A stretch of DNA of 64,000 nt from assembly GCF_002214605.1 (NCBI RefSeq), contig NZ_CP015193.1:372001-436000 (forward strand), in the 5' to 3' direction. The notes beneath the pieces were generated by a model that saw only the letters and a list, made by a program, of their open reading frames with translations, was not told the DNA's origin and searched no databases. The translations under genes were made by a program, and so were the position numbers. Below, piece by piece: positions 16,853 to 27,300 of this stretch (position 1 is its first letter; the number at the start of each line of letters is the position of its first letter). This stretch comes from Thermococcus chitonophagus (GTDB taxonomy: Archaea; Methanobacteriota_B; Thermococci; Thermococcales; Thermococcaceae).

Positions 16853-17524
16853 ATGCCCAAGTTCGCGGTTATAGTGTTCCCAGGAACGAACTGTGACTTT
16901 GAAACTGTCGAGGCCATAAGAAAGGCGGGAGGAAAGGCTGAGAGAGTTTGGTATCAGGAGTCAATAAAGGATTACGACGGCGTCGTTCTCCCTGGGGGCT
17001 TTAGCTATGCCGATTATCTAAGGGCAGGAGCTATCGCGGCGAGGCAAAGGATAATGGAGGAGGTTAGGGAGTTCGCAGAAGAAGGAAGGCCAGTTCTTGG
17101 GATATGCAACGGCTTTCAGGTTCTAACGGAATCTGGAATTCTGCCAGGTGCATTGAGGCCGAACAAGATCCCGAGGTTCATTTGCAGATGGGTTCACCTT
17201 AAAGTAGTTGACACCAACACGGCTTTCACGCAATTCTACGAGCCGGGAGAGGTTATTAGAATGCCTATAGCACACGCTGAAGGAAACTATTACATTGATG
17301 ATCCCTCAAGGGTTAGGGTGGTCTTCCAGTATAGCGACGAGAAGGGGGAAATAACCGAGGAAGCGAATCCCAATGGGTCGGTTTTGAACATAGCTGGGGT
17401 GAGCAACGATAGGGGCAACGTCCTGGGAATGATGCCCCACCCTGAGAGGGCAAGTGACAGGTTCCTGGGGAGCGAAGATGGACTTAAAGTCTTTAAGAGC
17501 ATGGTGGAGTGGGTTAAACGCTGA
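16853..17524 (+). CDS. purQ: Phosphoribosylformylglycinamidine synthase subunit PurQ (glutaminase)
   Basis: PurQ is the class I glutamine amidotransferase subunit of FGAM synthetase and supplies ammonia to PurL. The catalytic triad is visible: the nucleophile Cys in GICNGFQVL near residue 87, His in [10 protein letters not shown] and the His-x-Glu in [10 protein letters not shown] near the C-terminus. The N-terminal FPGTNCDFE and [12 protein letters not shown] are PurQ signatures. The length of 223 residues is standard. It is translationally linked to purS; purL lies 1.8 kb further on behind an unrelated gene. Confidence 0.95.
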   Translation: MPKFAVIVFPGTNCDFETVEAIRKAGGKAERVWYQESIKDYDGVVLPGGFSYADYLRAGAIAARQRIMEEVREFAEEGRPVLGICNGFQVLTESGILPGALRPNKIPRFICRWVHLKVVDTNTAFTQFYEPGEVIRMPIAHAEGNYYIDDPSRVRVVFQYSDEKGEITEEANPNGSVLNIAGVSNDRGNVLGMMPHPERASDRFLGSEDGLKVFKSMVEWVKR

Positions 17525-17619
17525 CAATCCCTGCTCTAAAGGGCAAGGCTCTCAAAAGAGTACTTTAATGGGAGATAAAAGATATATAGCACTCCAGAGG
17601 ACGGTAATTGGTAGGTATT

Positions 17620-19233
17620 ATGAAGAAAGAAATTTTCGTTGTGCTGGTTACTGGGATTGTGTTATTTAGCTTTGTAACGCCTGTTCAGGCAAAGGTTACT
17701 GTAGAAGTAAATCCTAACTTGGAACTGTTTTCTGTAGTATATATCTTGGCCTTCGGCTGGAAGGATCCCTTCGTTATAGCCCCTTGGAACTACACCCGAG
17801 ACGTTTTGGAGTACTTCTTCCCTTATAGAAATCATGAGGCTGTAAAGTACATCAGGGAACTCTTTGCTAACGACTCTTCTTACATAGATAGAGATTATGC
17901 TATAGCTATGTTTGTGGATAATAAAACGCTAGTTGAGGATCTTCCAGAAATTTTGGAGAAATTTGCGAGGGACTCAAATTTTACTGAATTTTACCTGAGG
18001 CATAGGAAAGAATACGAGAACCTAACTTCTATCTACCGACCCTATCTTAATATAACAGAGAAATTGCATAGGGAGTTATTTGGCAGGTCATTTAAAGACT
18101 ATAAGGTTGAGCTTTCGTATTCCCTCTATATCCATCCTCATTCTGGCTTCACGAATACGACAGCTTATTATGTGGGAGGAATCCTACATGCTGCGGGGGT
18201 ATCCAGGTACCAAGGCATCTGCACGATCTTTCACGAGTTTACACATCCCCTCGTAGACCAACTGGTAACTAATGTAACGTTTAAGAACGTTTCCTACTAT
18301 CTCAGTGGTATAAAGACTAGGTACCCAAAAATTACAAGCCTCGATCCTATGCATTTCTCCAATTATACGATATATTTCAAAGAGGGGATTACGGAGAGTG
18401 TTGCTGAGTTCATGTGTTTAAATGCGGGGGTGCCAAGAGATTTCGTTAGGTACAGAAATCTTCTTTACTCGCTGTTCCTAACGGAGGATTTTCTTGAAGA
18501 AATAGAAAGATTCAATAAAACGAAGCATGAGAATGAGACACTCTTTGATTACCTCCCAGTTCTCATAAGGCACATGGAAAGCTGGGCTACCGAGGATAAT
18601 GTTTCGAGGTATTTTGACACGAAGTTGCCGATTCTTGGTGAAGATTTCGCCGAGAGTGTATTAGATAGCAGAAGAATAGTAATTATTTATGGTACTCGGA
18701 ATCCTGACAAGAGTGGGATCCTCATTGATCAAAGGGCTGCAGAGAGATTGAAGTATGAAGTGAAGGAAATGTTCAAATCTACCTATGGTACTCAAGTTAA
18801 TGTGACTGTTAAGTTTGATAAAGCAGTTATTCCAGAAGATCTCAGGCAAAATGTGATTCTTGTAGGTGGTCCAGTCTCAAATAATATCACCAGGGAGCTA
18901 AATGATGTACTCCCAATAAAATTCGTTAAGTACAATGGAACTTGGTGTCTTGTTAGAAATCCATCAAATGTGACCTGGCTTGGTTCCTTCCGATATTCTG
19001 AGAGGTATTTTAAAGAGGTTACAGGCGATTTTGTATCCTGTGCAAAGGGTATAGGTGTCATAGAGCGTATTAGGAATCCCTGGAATAGGAATAGAATATT
19101 GGTTGTAGTTGCAGGAGTGGATAGAATAGGAACAGCAAGGGTTGTTCTTAGATTTCCTTATGGGACTGAGGGGAGCTATATGATCCTGGGGAAAGGATGG
19201 GCTGAGTCTGGATTCTATGTACAACCTCATTAA
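17620..19233 (+). CDS. Secreted HExxH metalloprotease-like protein (DUF4932-like)
   Basis: This 537-residue exported protein has a clear signal peptide (KKEIFVVLVTGIVLFSFVTPVQA). The N-terminal half resembles DUF4932-type proteins and carries the zinc-protease motif HEFTH at residues 205-209, with EGITESVAEF about 50 residues later as a candidate third ligand. The C-terminal part contains GTRNPDKSG and VILVGGPVSN segments seen in Thermococcales surface proteins. Many NxT/NxS sites suggest glycosylation. ATG at 17620 gives the signal peptide its normal length; a TTG at 17608 is less likely. It sits between purQ and purL with no metabolic link apparent. Protease activity is inferred from the motif alone. 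Confidence 0.7.
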   Translation: MKKEIFVVLVTGIVLFSFVTPVQAKVTVEVNPNLELFSVVYILAFGWKDPFVIAPWNYTRDVLEYFFPYRNHEAVKYIRELFANDSSYIDRDYAIAMFVDNKTLVEDLPEILEKFARDSNFTEFYLRHRKEYENLTSIYRPYLNITEKLHRELFGRSFKDYKVELSYSLYIHPHSGFTNTTAYYVGGILHAAGVSRYQGICTIFHEFTHPLVDQLVTNVTFKNVSYYLSGIKTRYPKITSLDPMHFSNYTIYFKEGITESVAEFMCLNAGVPRDFVRYRNLLYSLFLTEDFLEEIERFNKTKHENETLFDYLPVLIRHMESWATEDNVSRYFDTKLPILGEDFAESVLDSRRIVIIYGTRNPDKSGILIDQRAAERLKYEVKEMFKSTYGTQVNVTVKFDKAVIPEDLRQNVILVGGPVSNNITRELNDVLPIKFVKYNGTWCLVRNPSNVTWLGSFRYSERYFKEVTGDFVSCAKGIGVIERIRNPWNRNRILVVVAGVDRIGTARVVLRFPYGTEGSYMILGKGWAESGFYVQPH

Positions 19234-19235
19234 GC

Positions 19236-19267
19236 ATTTCTTTTATCCTTCTATTTTGTCATTTTTC
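19236..19267 (+). terminator. Possible T-rich terminator after the metalloprotease gene
   Basis: Directly after the stop codon is a T-rich tract (CATTTCTTTTATCCTTCTATTT) with several T runs, followed within 15 bases by the purL promoter elements. It probably prevents read-through into purL. Confidence 0.35.
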
Positions 19268-19279
19268 TGTCAAAATAAA

Positions 19280-19332
19280 CCTTAAAAACTTTCTGTTTTT
19301 ACATGTTTCTGTCAATTGATGGAGGGTCAGTT
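19280..19332 (+). promoter_or_regulatory. purL promoter sharing the purS operator-like motif
   Basis: CCTTAAAAAC (19280-19289), a six-base spacer and TTTTTACATGTTTCTG (19296-19311) match the purS promoter block almost base for base. A second CTGTCAA lies on either side (19267-19273 and 19309-19315). GGAGGG (19321 region) is the ribosome binding site for the ATG at 19333. purL therefore seems to have its own regulated promoter. Confidence 0.6.
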
Positions 19333-21447
19333 ATGTTCCCACACGAGGAAAAATACATTCGCGAGAGGCTTGGTAGGGAGCCAAATGAGCTTGAGTGGGC
19401 AATGCTTGAAGTAATGTGGAGCGAGCATGCCTCATATAAATCAAGTAGGCCTTGGCTCAAACTTCTTCCTACGAATAACGAGCACGTAGTTCTGGGCCCA
19501 GGGGAGGATGCCGGGATAATAAAGTTTGAGGATGACACTTGGATAGTGGCTGGAATAGAGAGCCATAACCATCCCTCAGCTGTAGAACCCTACGGTGGGG
19601 CTGCAACTGGAGTTGGTGGAATTGTTAGGGACATCCTATGTATGGGGGCTAGGCCCATAGCGTTGTTAGATCCGATAAGATTTGGGCCTCTCGAGAACGA
19701 CAGGAACAGGTACCTTTTCGAGTACGTAGTTAAAGGTATAGCTGATTACGGTAACAGAATCGGTGTTCCAACCGTTGGGGGAGAGACGGAATTCGATGAG
19801 AGCTTGGACAACTACACGCTCGTAAATGTCGCCTGCATAGGGATAATGAAGCCTGAACACTTAGTTCACAGCTACGTTACCGAAGCGGGATTAAAGCTCG
19901 TGTTAGTGGGTAACAGAACTGGAAGGGACGGAATTCATGGGGTCACATTCGCGAGCGAAGAGCTCAGTGAGAACGCCGAGGAAGAGGATCGTTCAGCAGT
20001 TCAAATTCCCGACCCCTTCACGGAGAAGCTCCTCATAGAGGCAACGCTTGAAGCTGTATACACGGGTAAAGTTAGGGCATTGAAGGATCTGGGTGGGGGA
20101 GGTCTAACTTGTGCAGCCTCAGAAATGGCCGGGAAGAAGGGCTTTGGGGCAGTAATATACGCTGACAGGGTTCCCTTGAGGGAGCCTGGGATGAATGTCG
20201 TTGAAGTGATGATCTCCGAGAGCCAGGAGAGAATGCTCTTCGCGGTAAAGCCAGAGGACGTTGAAGCTCTGGGAAGAATATTTGAGAAGTACGGACTTGA
20301 GTGGACCGTGGTAGGTGAGACGATAGAGGAGCCTCGCTTCATCGTCTACTGGAATGGAGAGAAGGTTGCTGATTTGCCTATAGATCTCCTCACTGACGTC
20401 CCCACGATTAAGTGGCCCTTAAAGGAGTATAGGGTCGAGGAGGAAGTTGAAACCCCCCCAATTTCCTTGGAGGAAGCCTTTGAGAAAGTCTGGAGGAGCC
20501 CAAATATTATAGCTAAGAGGTGGGTATGGGAGCAGTATGACCACGAAGTCCAAGGAAGGACTGTGGTAAAGCCAGGATTTGATGCTGCAGTTCTGAAGAT
20601 AAATAATGAATATGGCCTGGCTTTTGTTGCCGATGGTAATCCTGGGCACAGCTATCTAAACCCCTATCACGGAGCTATGGGAGCGGTTGCCGAGGTCGTG
20701 AGGAATCTCGTTAGCGTTGGTGCCAGGCCTCTGGCATTAATTGACAACTTGAACTTCGCCTCTCCTGAGAGGCCTGAAGTTTACTGGGCCTTTGCTGAGA
20801 CCGTGAGAGGCTTAGCTGATGCAGCTAAAGCATTCAACCTAGCCTATATAAGCGGGAACGTCAGCTTCTACAATGAGGTCGTTGATAGGCCAATAAAGCC
20901 AACTCCCGTCGTTGCAGGCCTAGGAAAGGTTAAGCTCGAAGTAATACCTAAGGGCCCCAGGGAAGAAGATCTTATTGCTCTTGTAGGAGAAACCAAGAAG
21001 GAGCTTGGAGGTTCTGAGCTGTACAGGATCCTGGGGATTAACAAGGGGATAGCCCCGAGAGTTGACCTTGAGAACGAAAGGAGAAACGCTTATGGAGTTC
21101 TTGAACTCGTTGAGAGGTCATTAGTGTCATTTGTTCACGATGTGTCAAAGGGTGGAATTGCTGTAGCCTTGGCGGAAATTAGCGCGTGGTTCAACGTTGG
21201 AGTTACTGCTAAGTTTGAGACCCCACTAAGCCCCGTGGACTTTGCCTTTAGCGAGAGCCACGGAAGGTATATCATCACGTTCCCGGAGGAGAACCTAGAA
21301 AAGGTCAGGAAGGTACTCCCAGTTAATGTACTCGGAAAAATTTCTGGTGAGGAGTTTATATTAGAGGTAAATAACAAAAAAGTTGTAAGGGATGTCCAGT
21401 GGCTTCAGGATATCTATTGGAACGAGCTGTACAGGATCATGGATTGA
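19333..21447 (+). CDS. purL: Phosphoribosylformylglycinamidine synthase subunit PurL
   Basis: PurL is the large ATP-dependent subunit of FGAM synthetase, converting FGAR to FGAM with ammonia from PurQ. The 704 residues contain the two AIR-synthase-like halves. Signatures include [15 protein letters not shown] near the start, [20 protein letters not shown] with the metal-binding region, [17 protein letters not shown], and in the second half [19 protein letters not shown] and [18 protein letters not shown] at 19333 is chosen because GGAGGG lies seven bases upstream; an earlier in-frame ATG at 19303 lies inside the promoter. The 3' end overlaps the convergent PEPCK gene by 11 bases. Confidence 0.95.
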   Translation: MFPHEEKYIRERLGREPNELEWAMLEVMWSEHASYKSSRPWLKLLPTNNEHVVLGPGEDAGIIKFEDDTWIVAGIESHNHPSAVEPYGGAATGVGGIVRDILCMGARPIALLDPIRFGPLENDRNRYLFEYVVKGIADYGNRIGVPTVGGETEFDESLDNYTLVNVACIGIMKPEHLVHSYVTEAGLKLVLVGNRTGRDGIHGVTFASEELSENAEEEDRSAVQIPDPFTEKLLIEATLEAVYTGKVRALKDLGGGGLTCAASEMAGKKGFGAVIYADRVPLREPGMNVVEVMISESQERMLFAVKPEDVEALGRIFEKYGLEWTVVGETIEEPRFIVYWNGEKVADLPIDLLTDVPTIKWPLKEYRVEEEVETPPISLEEAFEKVWRSPNIIAKRWVWEQYDHEVQGRTVVKPGFDAAVLKINNEYGLAFVADGNPGHSYLNPYHGAMGAVAEVVRNLVSVGARPLALIDNLNFASPERPEVYWAFAETVRGLADAAKAFNLAYISGNVSFYNEVVDRPIKPTPVVAGLGKVKLEVIPKGPREEDLIALVGETKKELGGSELYRILGINKGIAPRVDLENERRNAYGVLELVERSLVSFVHDVSKGGIAVALAEISAWFNVGVTAKFETPLSPVDFAFSESHGRYIITFPEENLEKVRKVLPVNVLGKISGEEFILEVNNKKVVRDVQWLQDIYWNELYRIMD

Positions 21448-23311
21448 GGAATTTGAAGGGACTTATGTATTCTCCATACCTTTCTCTTGCCTCTAATAGC
21501 CTCTTCCTTTCTTTTTCAAGCTCCTCAAAGAGCTCCTCTGGGATATTGTCCAGGGGCTCATATATCTTCCATATTCTGTCTATCTTTGCAAGCAACTCTG
21601 GAACTCTAATCTTGAACTGCTTCTCATAGTCTTCTCTAGTGTACTCTTTGTTCAGTACTTGCTTGAACAGGGCCTTAAGATCCTCGTATTTTGGAATGTA
21701 CCCTATCGGGGTTTCAATAGCCTCTACGTCGCCGTGGACTCTAAGCTCCATCCACTTAAGCCACACTGCCTTATCAAGCTTTTCATTTAACCACTGGCCG
21801 TTTTCCCGGAGGAAGTAGTTGACCGCGAATATCTTGGGTGTCTTCTTCAACTTTCTTCCGAATTCAAGGTAGTTCCTAATGTAATCGCCTATGTGGACGC
21901 TCAGGAAGTCGAGAATTGACATCGGGTTGAAGGCCCTAACTCCTTCCTTGCCGAGGGTTGCCGCTGTAGTCTCGCTCTCAAGCGAAGCTCCCATTGTTAT
22001 TACTCCATGTTGCCAGCTAAACGCTTCCCTAACGGGTGGCCATGTATCTGGGTCTCTGCCACCGAATATCATTCCGCCGACCTCAACTCCGCACGGGTTC
22101 TCTAGGGCTTCCCTGTCGAGGTTGGGGAACGCTTCAAGCCTAACGGTAAACCTTGCGTTTTTGTGGCTTGGAGGAATTTCTCTGCCCTCTGCATCCTTCT
22201 TCCCGCGCCACCATTTTCCACTGTGGTTCTCACCCTCATCGGGTATTGGAATGCCCATCCCGTTCCAGTAGGGCTTACCATCCTTAACCAAAACGTTAGA
22301 GAATATAATTTCGACTGGAGAGTGAAGAACCTTCCATATAATTGGATCATCTTTCTCGTTTACTCCCTCTATTATTCCGAAGACACCAATTTCAACGTTT
22401 ACTGCCCTAGCCCTGCCGTCGAGGTTCTTTATGAAGACGAGGTCGTCACCCACTATGTTCTCCCAGGGTATCATCGCCGTTGAAGTTTTCCCACACATGC
22501 TTGGATAAGCTCCTGTGAAGTACGTTTTCCTCCCGTTCGGGCCGTTAACCCTCATAAGGAACATGTGCTCGCTTAGCCAACCCTCTCTAACGGCTCTCTG
22601 GATCGTGAGCCTAAACGCGAGCTTCTTTAACCCTATAGTGTTCCCACCGTATTGCGTATTTGCTGAATACACAGTCTCGTCCACTAAGTCAATGTATATC
22701 CTCCTCTTGTCAAGGTTTTTACTTGTCTTTCTCTCATCAAGCTCCCCAGCGGAGTGAACGAACCTTAAGAAGTTCCTAGTTGGCCCCATCCTCACAAATT
22801 CCTCGTAACCTTTCCTATACAGCAGGAATTCTGAGTGGGCTACATAGGCCGAGTCCGTCAGCTGAACTGCGGGAATCGTGAAGACCGAATTCTTTGGGCC
22901 GAGAACGAAGAAGCATATGAACAGTTCTTTTCCTTTCATGATTCCCTTCATTATCTCTCTTATTTCCCTAAGCCCTTCTTCCCTCTCTATTGTGTTGAGG
23001 AATGGGAGGGTAACTCCCTTTGGAACTAGGAGTTTTGTGTTTGTTTTGTCCCTTGCCTGATCGTAGTAGTTGTCATAGTGAACTGTATGCCTGGGCATTT
23101 CAAGCATCTTTTCCTCTCCGTAATAGAGGGCCTTCCAGCGGACGTACTCTTCATCCTCCGGCGAATCGGTACAAACAAAAATCTTGCTTGGCTGAAGCCA
23201 TTCAATCCATTCTGCTAAGAATTCATGCAGGTAGGGATTGTTTATCTTCCTGATTTTCTCAAACTGCTCCTTCTCAAGAATATTTTCAAGCTTCTCAAGA
23301 GCGTTCTCCAT
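21437..23311 (-). CDS. pckG: Phosphoenolpyruvate carboxykinase (GTP)
   Basis: The enzyme converts oxaloacetate and GTP to phosphoenolpyruvate, CO2 and GDP, linking C4 acids with gluconeogenesis. The 624-residue protein belongs to the GTP family. The nucleotide-binding P-loop is in [15 protein letters not shown], containing the reactive Cys of the family, followed by the metal-binding [10 protein letters not shown] region. The substrate-binding [15 protein letters not shown] and the C-terminal [14 protein letters not shown] also fit. ATG at 23311 has GGGTGAG three bases before it and is preferred over a GTG nine bases upstream. It is transcribed toward purL. Confidence 0.94.
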   Translation of the reverse strand: MENALEKLENILEKEQFEKIRKINNPYLHEFLAEWIEWLQPSKIFVCTDSPEDEEYVRWKALYYGEEKMLEMPRHTVHYDNYYDQARDKTNTKLLVPKGVTLPFLNTIEREEGLREIREIMKGIMKGKELFICFFVLGPKNSVFTIPAVQLTDSAYVAHSEFLLYRKGYEEFVRMGPTRNFLRFVHSAGELDERKTSKNLDKRRIYIDLVDETVYSANTQYGGNTIGLKKLAFRLTIQRAVREGWLSEHMFLMRVNGPNGRKTYFTGAYPSMCGKTSTAMIPWENIVGDDLVFIKNLDGRARAVNVEIGVFGIIEGVNEKDDPIIWKVLHSPVEIIFSNVLVKDGKPYWNGMGIPIPDEGENHSGKWWRGKKDAEGREIPPSHKNARFTVRLEAFPNLDREALENPCGVEVGGMIFGGRDPDTWPPVREAFSWQHGVITMGASLESETTAATLGKEGVRAFNPMSILDFLSVHIGDYIRNYLEFGRKLKKTPKIFAVNYFLRENGQWLNEKLDKAVWLKWMELRVHGDVEAIETPIGYIPKYEDLKALFKQVLNKEYTREDYEKQFKIRVPELLAKIDRIWKIYEPLDNIPEELFEELEKERKRLLEARERYGEYISPFKFLNP

Positions 23312-23493
23312 TTTTCTCACCCTTGTTTAAACGTGTGCATTTTGACATTATTAAATTTTATTGACTTAAAACACATATTTCTGGGACTAATTTTGTCAGT
23401 TTATCAAACGATTAAGTGGAATAAAATTGATGGAACAGTTTTGACCCAAAAGGTTTAAATCTGTTTATTGGAACTACCACTGGGTGTGGAGAT

Positions 23494-24018
23494 TTGGTAA
23501 CGAAGGAAGAAGTTGAGAGGGCTATTGAGGAAATTACCGGGAAGAACGAGATAATTGAGAGCCTAGAAGTTGAGGATGGCACCGTTAAAATAACCTTCAA
23601 AGAGAAGATAGATGATGCAACGCTCTTGAAAGTTTACAACAGGATAAAGGAGCTTGAGGGCGTTAAGCAGGTTGAAATTGGGTTTGTGAGGGAGCAGAAA
23701 GGCGGAGAGAACGTTAAGCTGACGGAGGAAATGATTCTGGAGAAGCTTAAGGAGGTCATAGATCCCGAGATAGGACTTGATGTTGTTAACTTGGGTTTAA
23801 TATACGAGTTGAAGATAAACCCCGACAATACTGTGTATATCAAGATGACTATGACCACCCCAGGATGTCCTCTTACACTATGGATCTTGAGAGCAGTTGA
23901 GGAGAAGGTTCTGGAGATTCCTGGGGTAAAGGATGTTGAAGTTGAGCTGACATTTGATCCACCATGGACGCCAGACAGGATGAGTGATGAAGCTAAGAGA
24001 AGGCTTGGGATGATTTAG
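23494..24018 (+). CDS. SufT/MIP18-like Fe-S cluster assembly factor with extra N-terminal domain
   Basis: The C-terminal 95 residues are a DUF59 (MIP18/PaaD/SufT) domain, with VIDPEIGLDVVNLGLIYEL and the conserved cysteine in TTPGCPLT. Such proteins help mature Fe-S proteins. The N-terminal 75 residues form a separate small domain of similar size, with EEVERAIEEITGKNEI, which I cannot name. The start is TTG, placed after GGTGTGGAGA, and no better in-frame codon exists. A TATA-like TTTAAAT precedes it at about 23454-23460. Its position before a ferritin-like gene fits an iron/Fe-S theme. Confidence 0.8.
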   Translation: MVTKEEVERAIEEITGKNEIIESLEVEDGTVKITFKEKIDDATLLKVYNRIKELEGVKQVEIGFVREQKGGENVKLTEEMILEKLKEVIDPEIGLDVVNLGLIYELKINPDNTVYIKMTMTTPGCPLTLWILRAVEEKVLEIPGVKDVEVELTFDPPWTPDRMSDEAKRRLGMI

Positions 24019-24067
24019 GCCAAACATTTTTCAACTATTTTTTACAATATTTATAACAGGTGGTTCT

Positions 24068-24646
24068 GTGAGCTCTGCGTTGGAGCTCTTCATGAGGAGG
24101 GCAGGTATCAAGGACGAAGTAAGGGAAATACTGAAAGAACTCGCCAAGTACTCCCTAAAAGACATTCTTAGCTATGCCCTTAAGGGAGAAATAGATTCTA
24201 CGGAGCTCTATCGCTTTCTCTCCGAGAAGCTCCCTGAAGGTTATCCCACGGAGAGATTTCGGGAATTCATGAAGATGGAGGAGGATCATGACAGGAAAGT
24301 CATGGAGATATTTGAGGCCTTGTTCCCTGGGGAAGAGCCTTCTGAAATTCGCTTTAAGACTTGGTCTCAAGTATTCAGGGAGGGGGACTATCGGTTGGAA
24401 ACCGTGCGAGATTACCTTGATGTTCTGTCTATAGGAATGGACGCGGAGCAGCTGTCAGAGGGTGTTTACCTAATGCTACATGATCTCCTTGAAAACCCAA
24501 AGCATAAGAAGACTTTCCTTAAGCTTGCTGAAGATGAGAAGTATCATTACGAGTTTCTAAAGCGAGAATATGAGTTCTACTCAAAGATAGAGGCCGAGAA
24601 AGCTCTAAGGGAATTAATCAAAGAACTCAAAGGCTCGGCCAGATAA
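24068..24646 (+). CDS. Ferritin-like/rubrerythrin-like diiron protein
   Basis: This 192-residue helical protein has the carboxylate/His pattern of a ferritin-like four-helix bundle: STELYRF in the first helix, MEEDHDRKV (ExxH) in the second, GMDAEQLSE in the third and EDEKYHYEFL (ExxH) in the fourth. These could bind two irons. There is no rubredoxin domain, so it is not a classical rubrerythrin. The function may be peroxide or iron handling; the substrate is unknown. The start is a GTG after GGTGGT, about 50 bases after the SufT-like gene. Confidence 0.75.
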   Translation: MSSALELFMRRAGIKDEVREILKELAKYSLKDILSYALKGEIDSTELYRFLSEKLPEGYPTERFREFMKMEEDHDRKVMEIFEALFPGEEPSEIRFKTWSQVFREGDYRLETVRDYLDVLSIGMDAEQLSEGVYLMLHDLLENPKHKKTFLKLAEDEKYHYEFLKREYEFYSKIEAEKALRELIKELKGSAR

Positions 24647-24736
24647 TGTTATATTTGCAACATTATTTACTTTTTTGTAACGTTAATTACAAAAATTATA
24701 AAAAAGTTGTTCTTTCTGGAATACCTAGGTGATATA
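24644..24736 (+). promoter_or_regulatory. argG promoter region with two inverted repeats
   Basis: Two perfect inverted repeats lie upstream of argG. TAATGTT/AACATTA (24644-24650 and 24659-24665) has an eight-base loop and starts on the stop codon of the preceding gene, so it may be a terminator hairpin. TTTTTGTAA/TTACAAAAA (24672-24680 and 24687-24695) lies directly before the TATA-like TTATAAAAAA (24697-24706), where an activator or repressor could act. GGTGAT precedes the ATG by three bases. Confidence 0.5.
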
Positions 24737-25981
24737 ATGAAGGCGGTATTAGCTTACTCTGGTGGTCTCGATACCTCAGTTATCCTCAAGCTCATGCAGG
24801 AGAAGCTGGGAGTTGAAGTGATAACAGTAACCGTAGATGTCGGCCAGAAAGATGAGTTCGAGAAGATCGAGGAGAAGGCTTACAAGTTTGGGGCAGTTAA
24901 GCACTACTACATCGATGCAAAAGAGGAGTTCGCGAACGAATACGTGTCAAAGGCAATAAAGGCCAACGCTCTGTACGAGAAGGCTTATCCCTTGGCTACG
25001 GCATTAGCTAGGCCTCTCATAGTTGAAAAGCTAGTTGAGGTTGCAAAGAAGGAAGGTGCCAATATCATAGCTCACGGATGCACTGGCAAAGGCAACGATC
25101 AGGTTAGGTTCAACCTCGGAATTAAGGCGTTGATGCCAGAAGCTGAGATACTCCAGCCAGTTGCGGAGTGGAACCTCACAAGGGACTGGGAGATGGAGTA
25201 TGCCAAGAAGCACGGAATTCCAGTGAGCGACAAAATATACAGCATAGACGAGAACATATGGGGCAGGAGCATTGAGGGCGGAGTCCTGGAGGATCCTTTT
25301 GCTGAACCTCCAGAAGAAGTGTGGGAGTGGACGGTTTCTCCAGCCAAAGCACCGGATGAACCTGAATACCTAACAATAGAGTTTGAGAATGGTGTTCCTG
25401 TAGCACTCAATGGAGAGAAGATGCCCCTTCTAGAGCTTGTACTTAAGGTCAACGAAATAGCGGGAAAGCATGGTGTTGGGAGGATAGATCACATAGAGGA
25501 CAGGACCGTGGGTATAAAGAGCAGGGAGGTTTATGAGGCCCCCGCAGCTGTAACTCTGATAAAGGCTCACTATGACCTCGAGAAGCTCACGATGACCAAA
25601 TGGTTGCTCGAATTTAAGGAGTTCGTTGACTCTAAATGGTCCTGGCTCGTCTATAACGGTCTCTGGTACGAGCCACTGAGGCACGCCCTCGAGGGCTTCA
25701 TAGACGAAGCAGAGAAGGTTGTGAACGGTGAGGTAAAGGTTAAGCTATGGAAGGGCAATGCAGTGGTCGTTGGAAGGCACTCCGATAACGCCCTCTACGA
25801 CATCAAGGTTGCAACATATGAGAAGTTCAGCACGTTCGACCAGAAGCTAGCCAAGGGCTTCATCGAGCTCTTTGGGATGCAGAGCGTTCTTGCGTACAAT
25901 GTCATGCACGGAGCAAAGACCGTAACGAGTATTAGCGAGCTTAAAGAGACGATAAAGGAAATTGAGAAGCTCGCGAGTTAA
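24737..25981 (+). CDS. argG: Argininosuccinate synthase
   Basis: The enzyme joins citrulline and aspartate using ATP, the penultimate step of arginine synthesis. The 414-residue protein has the N-type ATP pyrophosphatase motif [10 protein letters not shown] at residues 5-14, [13 protein letters not shown], the [13 protein letters not shown] aspartate/ATP-binding region and [17 protein letters not shown] at 24737 is chosen since GGTGAT lies three bases before it and the protein then starts [10 protein letters not shown] like other ArgG proteins. argH follows 26 bases downstream. Confidence 0.96.
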   Translation: MKAVLAYSGGLDTSVILKLMQEKLGVEVITVTVDVGQKDEFEKIEEKAYKFGAVKHYYIDAKEEFANEYVSKAIKANALYEKAYPLATALARPLIVEKLVEVAKKEGANIIAHGCTGKGNDQVRFNLGIKALMPEAEILQPVAEWNLTRDWEMEYAKKHGIPVSDKIYSIDENIWGRSIEGGVLEDPFAEPPEEVWEWTVSPAKAPDEPEYLTIEFENGVPVALNGEKMPLLELVLKVNEIAGKHGVGRIDHIEDRTVGIKSREVYEAPAAVTLIKAHYDLEKLTMTKWLLEFKEFVDSKWSWLVYNGLWYEPLRHALEGFIDEAEKVVNGEVKVKLWKGNAVVVGRHSDNALYDIKVATYEKFSTFDQKLAKGFIELFGMQSVLAYNVMHGAKTVTSISELKETIKEIEKLAS

Positions 25982-26007
25982 TTCTTCCTTATTTTTTGGT
26001 GATTTAG

Positions 26008-27300
26008 ATGTACAGGAAGGCCCTTCTTGGTGATACGACCTCCTTTGTACTTGACTACATCTCCTCAATGGAAGAGGATAGGGAGATAGTGGTTGAGGTT
26101 ATAGAGTGCCTCGAAGCTCACGTTGAATCTATTTCGCATTTAATTCCCCAGGAAGCCAAGAAGAAAATTCTAAAGGCGTTGAAAGAACTCAAAGAAAACC
26201 CAGGAGTATTATTTAACATTGAAGCCGAAGACGTTCACGAGGCTATAGAGATATACCTCAGGGACAAGATTGGAGAGGCTGAGGGGTATTTAGCCCTAGG
26301 AAAGAGTAGGAACGATCACGTTGCCTGTGCTTTGAGGTTGAAGGTCAAAAAACTGCTGAAGGAGCAGATAAAGGAGCTTCAAGAACTCAAGAGGGTCTTA
26401 GTGGAAAAAGCTAAGGAGAATCTTAACACAATAATGCCCTCGTTCACGCATCTCCAGCCTGCCCAGCCCTCAACGTTCGCCCACTACCTAAGTCACATAA
26501 TAGAGCTTGTTAACCTATACATTGATTTCTTGGAGTTCGCCTTAGGAAGGCTCGATGAATCTCCGCTAGGCGCGGGGGCGGTAGGGGGAACATCCGTGCC
26601 CCTTAACAGGGAGAATACATTGTTCTCGAGGATAGCCGAGAACTCCATCTACGCCACGAGTAGCAGGGACTTCTTATTGTTAGCATGCTCTATAGATGTC
26701 TCTCTATCTATAGCCCTCTCCAGGATAGCCGAAGATCTTGTCGTATTCTCTACCCCCAACTTCAACTACGTTGAGCTACCCAAAGAGCACTTAGCAACGA
26801 GCAGCATGATGCCCCAGAAGAAGAACCCCGTTACCATGGAAGTTGCGAGGGCATGGGCTGGAGAAGCACTGGGCCACTTCGTTGCGATGGCCACGATCCT
26901 GAAAGGGTTGCCGACCGGGTACAACTTGGACATGCAGGAAGCAAACAAGCACGCATTTGCAATACTGAAGGGAACGCTCACAACTATTAAGGTATTCAGG
27001 GATGCGTTTAAAGGAATGAAGATAAATCCTGGGGCAATGCTCAGGGATGCCAAGCTCTTCCCGATCCTTGCAACCGATATAGCAGAAAAAATTTCCCTAA
27101 AGACCGGAAGGCCTTACAGGGAGGTATATATGGAGGTTGCCTCCCTTATAAGGGATTCAAAGAGCGTTGAAGAGCTCTATTCGAAAATTTCCGAGCTCTA
27201 TGGTATAGAGGTATCGCTGGAGGAGGGCATTAAGAAGCCCGTTGAGGGCTCTCCAAATCCCAAGCTAGTCAAGGAATTCTTGGAAAGGGTGGGACCATGA
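26008..27300 (+). CDS. argH: Argininosuccinate lyase
   Basis: The enzyme splits argininosuccinate to arginine and fumarate. The 430 residues carry the fumarase/aspartase superfamily signatures: GKSRNDHVACALRL near residue 96, FTHLQPAQPSTFAHY with the catalytic His, and the flexible loop SSMMPQKKNPVTMEVARAW. It is slightly shorter than typical bacterial ArgH. Its stop overlaps the start of the following ATP-grasp gene by 4 bases, so the three genes argG-argH-lysX-like form one operon. Confidence 0.95.
   Translation: MYRKALLGDTTSFVLDYISSMEEDREIVVEVIECLEAHVESISHLIPQEAKKKILKALKELKENPGVLFNIEAEDVHEAIEIYLRDKIGEAEGYLALGKSRNDHVACALRLKVKKLLKEQIKELQELKRVLVEKAKENLNTIMPSFTHLQPAQPSTFAHYLSHIIELVNLYIDFLEFALGRLDESPLGAGAVGGTSVPLNRENTLFSRIAENSIYATSSRDFLLLACSIDVSLSIALSRIAEDLVVFSTPNFNYVELPKEHLATSSMMPQKKNPVTMEVARAWAGEALGHFVAMATILKGLPTGYNLDMQEANKHAFAILKGTLTTIKVFRDAFKGMKINPGAMLRDAKLFPILATDIAEKISLKTGRPYREVYMEVASLIRDSKSVEELYSKISELYGIEVSLEEGIKKPVEGSPNPKLVKEFLERVGP

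Noticed and set aside
22102..22483. Long open frames opposite the PEPCK gene
   Set aside because: They lie fully inside a well-conserved gene on the other strand, have no ribosome binding site and no recognisable sequence.
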